Shown piece by piece: positions 4,757-6,861 of a stretch of DNA of 6,861 nucleotides. A program made the translations under genes and the position numbers. The notes beneath the pieces are model-generated. The model searched no databases. It was not told the origin of the DNA and saw only the letters and a program-made list of their open reading frames with translations. Within the stretch, counting starts at the first letter, position 1; every line of letters begins with the position of its first letter. Origin of the DNA: Bacteroidota bacterium (GTDB taxonomy: Bacteria; Bacteroidota; Bacteroidia; Sphingobacteriales; Sphingobacteriaceae); the NCBI GenBank assembly GCA_013288465.1, contig JABDBT010000101.1, positions 571-7,431 of the forward strand. Direction: 5' to 3'.

Positions 4757-5482
4757 TCAGATCCCTAATGCTTCACAAGCTTTTTCGGCGGCCAATTTTT
4801 CAGCATTTTTCTTACTAAATTCTTTTCCCATGCCCATCATTTCGCCGTCAACGCTGGCATTAACGGTAAATAGCTTTATGTTTTCGCCTTCGCCGTTGCT
4901 TACCAGGTCAAAGGATATATCCTTACCATGGCGCTGGCACCACTCAATTAGTTTACTTTTAAAATTGGTTTCGGTTTGTTCAAGCGTATGGATATCAATA
5001 TGCGATTTGATAATATGGTTTACCAAAAAGCTGCGCGTAAAATCATAGCCCTTATCCAAATATACAGCGCCAATCAAAGCTTCAAAAGCATCGCCCAGCA
5101 ATGAGCCCTGCCTTGATGAGCCTAAAATACGGCTATCATACTCGATCAATTTCTCGAAACCCAGCTTGCGCGCTAACTGGTTAAGGTTAACCCTGCTTAC
5201 AATTTTTGATCGCAGTTCGGTTAAAAACCCCTCATCTTCATAAGGGTATAGCTTAAACAAAACTTCGGCTACAACGCTGCCTAATACAGCATCGCCCAAA
5301 AATTCCAGGCGTTCATTACTATTCTTAACACCTTTTTTAACATTTTGAGCTACCGACTTATGCCGAAACGCTAAACGGTATAACGACAAATTGCCCGGCA
5401 CAAATCCGAGCAAATTTTTTAAAACTCTAACGTATTTTCGGTGTGGAGATAAGTAAAGTTTATATAAGCGGCTTATCGGCAT
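4757..5482 (-). CDS. rnc: Ribonuclease III
   Basis: RNase III cleaves double-stranded RNA, processing rRNA precursors and structured mRNAs. The 241-aa product has the RNase III signature NERLEFLGDAVL at residues 56-67. The catalytic residues, aligned to E. coli E38/E41/D45/D114/E117, are E57, E60, D64, D131 and E134 (in LLGDAFEALIGAVYLDKG). A double-stranded RNA-binding domain covers about 172-241, with the C-terminal KKNAEKLAAEKACEAL helix. An N-terminal extension of about 25-30 residues (basic, RLYKLYLSPHRKY) precedes the domain; as I recall, such an extension is common in Bacteroidota. The ATG at 5482 lies 5 bp after the fabF stop, so it is co-transcribed with acpP-fabF and probably translationally coupled. 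Stop is TGA. Confidence 0.96.
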   Translation of the reverse strand: MPISRLYKLYLSPHRKYVRVLKNLLGFVPGNLSLYRLAFRHKSVAQNVKKGVKNSNERLEFLGDAVLGSVVAEVLFKLYPYEDEGFLTELRSKIVSRVNLNQLARKLGFEKLIEYDSRILGSSRQGSLLGDAFEALIGAVYLDKGYDFTRSFLVNHIIKSHIDIHTLEQTETNFKSKLIEWCQRHGKDISFDLVSNGEGENIKLFTVNASVDGEMMGMGKEFSKKNAEKLAAEKACEALGI

Positions 5483-5487
5483 TCACT

Positions 5488-6741
5488 TTAATCTTCGTAC
5501 TTTTTAAAAATTACGGAAGCATTGTGGCCGCCAAACCCAAACCCATTGCTTTGTACTACGTTTACCTTGCGTTTTTGAGCCTTATTAAATGTAAAATTTA
5601 TTTTAGGGTCAAAAGCAGGGTCATCAGTAAAATGGTTAATAGTTGGAGGAACTATGTCATTTTGTAAAGCCAATATAGCAGCAATAGCCTCAACAGCACC
5701 GGCAGCGCCTAATAAATGGCCTGTCATTGATTTTGTTGAACTGATATTTACACGGTAAATATCTTCGCCAAAAACATCCATTATGGCTTTCACCTCTTGT
5801 GGGTCGCCAATGGGTGTTGATGTTCCATGAACATTTACATAGTCAATATCCGATGGTTTCATACCTGCATCATCAAGCGCGGCCCTCATTACCAATGCGG
5901 CGCCAAGTCCGTCAGGATGCGGGGCTGTCATGTGATACGCATCGGCACTCATGCCGCCGCCTACCATTTCGGCATAAATTTTAGCGCCACGGGCTTTTGC
6001 ATGTTCCAGTTCTTCTAAAATTATAGTGCCTGCCCCTTCGCCTGCTACAAAACCATCACGGTCAAGATCAAACGGCCGCGACGCGGTTGCCGGGTCATCA
6101 TTACGTGTTGACAAGGCGTGCATAGCATTAAACCCGCCTATACCTGCTTCATTAATAATGGCTTCTGAGCCGCCGCTTATAAACATATTAGCTTTACCCA
6201 GGCGGATATAGTTAAATGAATCAATAAGCGAATTATTTGATGAAGCGCAGGCCGAAACGGTTGAAAAGTTTGGCCCTCTTAAACCATATTTAATAGAAAT
6301 ATGCCCGGGGGCTATATCAGCTATCATTTTTGGAATAAAGAATGGGTTAAAACGGGGTGAGCCGTCGCCTTTAGCAAAGTTAACTACTTCGTCCAAGAAC
6401 GTTTTTAAGCCGCCAATGCCTGATCCCCATATAACCCCGATACGGCTTGTATCCAGTTTATCGAAATCTAACTGAGCATCTTTTACGGCTTCTTCTGTCG
6501 AGAACAAAGCGTATTGCACAAAAGGATCGAGCTTACGCGCGTCTTTTCTGCCTAAAAAAGCATCGGCATCAAAGCCTTTTACCTCGCAGGCAAATTTTGT
6601 TTTGAACAATGTTGTATCAAAACTTTTGATCAAGGCTGCGCCACTTACCCCATTCAGCAACGCGTTCCAATAGTCAGGAACGTTGTTACCAATCGGAGTA
6701 AGTGCTCCAAGCCCGGTTACTACAACTCTTTTAAACTCCAT
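5488..6741 (-). CDS. fabF: Beta-ketoacyl-ACP synthase II (FabF)
   Basis: FabF condenses malonyl-ACP with acyl-ACP in type II fatty acid elongation. The 417-aa product is of typical length (E. coli 413). The Cys-His-His triad is complete: C165 (VSACASSN), H305 (NVHGTSTPIGD) and H342 (MTGHLLGAAGAVEA), with the conserved K337 just before. The C-terminal gatekeeper loop GFGFGGHN is at 400-407. The N-terminal VVVTGLGALTPIGN is the usual KAS start. The active-site loop has ACASSN rather than the ACATG/ACASG of many proteobacterial enzymes; I believe this is normal for this phylum. The ATG at 6741 follows acpP by 20 bp and no Shine-Dalgarno sequence is seen in that gap. Its product works directly with the upstream acyl carrier protein. 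Confidence 0.97.
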   Translation of the reverse strand: MEFKRVVVTGLGALTPIGNNVPDYWNALLNGVSGAALIKSFDTTLFKTKFACEVKGFDADAFLGRKDARKLDPFVQYALFSTEEAVKDAQLDFDKLDTSRIGVIWGSGIGGLKTFLDEVVNFAKGDGSPRFNPFFIPKMIADIAPGHISIKYGLRGPNFSTVSACASSNNSLIDSFNYIRLGKANMFISGGSEAIINEAGIGGFNAMHALSTRNDDPATASRPFDLDRDGFVAGEGAGTIILEELEHAKARGAKIYAEMVGGGMSADAYHMTAPHPDGLGAALVMRAALDDAGMKPSDIDYVNVHGTSTPIGDPQEVKAIMDVFGEDIYRVNISSTKSMTGHLLGAAGAVEAIAAILALQNDIVPPTINHFTDDPAFDPKINFTFNKAQKRKVNVVQSNGFGFGGHNASVIFKKYED

Positions 6742-6761
6742 TTAAGCTAATTGGAGAGTTT

Positions 6762-6861
6762 TTATTTAACGTTTTTTTCAAGGTAAGCAATTGCCTGCCC
6801 TACAGTGCCAATAGTTTCTGCCTGATCGTCAGGAATAGCCACGTTAAATTCTTTTTCAAAC
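6762..6861 (-). CDS. acpP: Acyl carrier protein, C-terminal end (5' part outside window)
   Basis: The reverse strand reads [20 protein letters not shown] and then [12 protein letters not shown] before a TAA at 6762-6764, so 32 C-terminal residues are visible. This is the classic ACP helix III/IV region: E-EF-v-IPD-dAE-i-TVG-ai-Yi. The phosphopantetheine Ser (DSL motif) lies just beyond the window edge. ACP carries acyl intermediates as thioesters in fatty acid synthesis. It precedes fabF by 20 bp, the standard acpP-fabF order, and the operon promoter must lie outside the window. Confidence 0.95.
   Translation of the reverse strand, partial: FEKEFNVAIPDDQAETIGTVGQAIAYLEKNVK

Noticed and set aside
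4830..5048. Plus-strand open frames inside rnc, fabF, gmk and nearby genes
   Set aside because: They lie fully within well-supported genes on the other strand, lack recognisable domains and have no separate signals.
5488..6861. A specialised polyketide or aryl-polyene cluster signalled by the ACP and ketosynthase
   Set aside because: Single acpP and fabF with rnc immediately downstream is the ordinary fatty acid synthesis arrangement, and the FabF triad and length are standard.

Overview
The window looks like a chromosomal piece of a Bacteroidota bacterium, most likely family Sphingobacteriaceae (Mucilaginibacter- or Pedobacter-like). The reasons are the protein sequence style of FabF, RNase III and MiaE, the gene orders acpP-fabF-rnc and yicC-gmk-nadD, promoter -7 boxes of the form TAnnTTTG, the near absence of Shine-Dalgarno sequences, and a secreted carboxypeptidase-regulatory-like beta-sandwich protein. 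The genus is an inference from memory of such proteins, not a database result. No rRNA, tRNA, CRISPR array, insertion sequence, phage gene or origin was seen.

Layout from left to right. (1) Bases 1-629, plus strand: the 3' part of an FAD-dependent aromatic-ring-type monooxygenase gene. (2) 630-828: a 199-bp gap between convergent genes, holding two compact hairpins and an inverted CTATAAA motif around a C4/G4 hairpin; it resembles a dispersed intergenic repeat and is probably non-coding. (3) 829-3788, minus strand, transcribed right to left: yicC (RNase), gmk (guanylate kinase), nadD (NAD synthesis) and miaE (tRNA hydroxylase). (4) 3986-4708, plus strand: an orphan secreted protein with an N-terminal carboxypeptidase-regulatory-like domain, divergent from yicC. 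(5) 4757-6861, minus strand: acpP (C-terminal end only), fabF and rnc, closely packed with gaps of 20 and 5 bp.

The genes are mostly core housekeeping. AcpP and FabF carry and elongate fatty acyl chains, and RNase III processes double-stranded RNA. YicC is an endoribonuclease, Gmk makes GDP from GMP, NadD makes nicotinate adenine dinucleotide, and MiaE hydroxylates a modified base in tRNA.

No new multi-gene system is visible. The most unusual signal lies between the genes. The three largest gaps around yicC, gmk, nadD and miaE each hold an imperfect inverted repeat about 100-130 bp long, with arms built from short tandem words (7-bp, 9-bp or AAAAGC-type). The three are unrelated in sequence but alike in design. 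One arm of the nadD-miaE element recurs 3.2 kb away at the end of the orphan gene with 25 of 29 bases identical. Two of these elements sit directly upstream of promoters that would give leaderless or nearly leaderless mRNAs for yicC and miaE, and in both cases this argues for a shorter CDS than the longest open frame.
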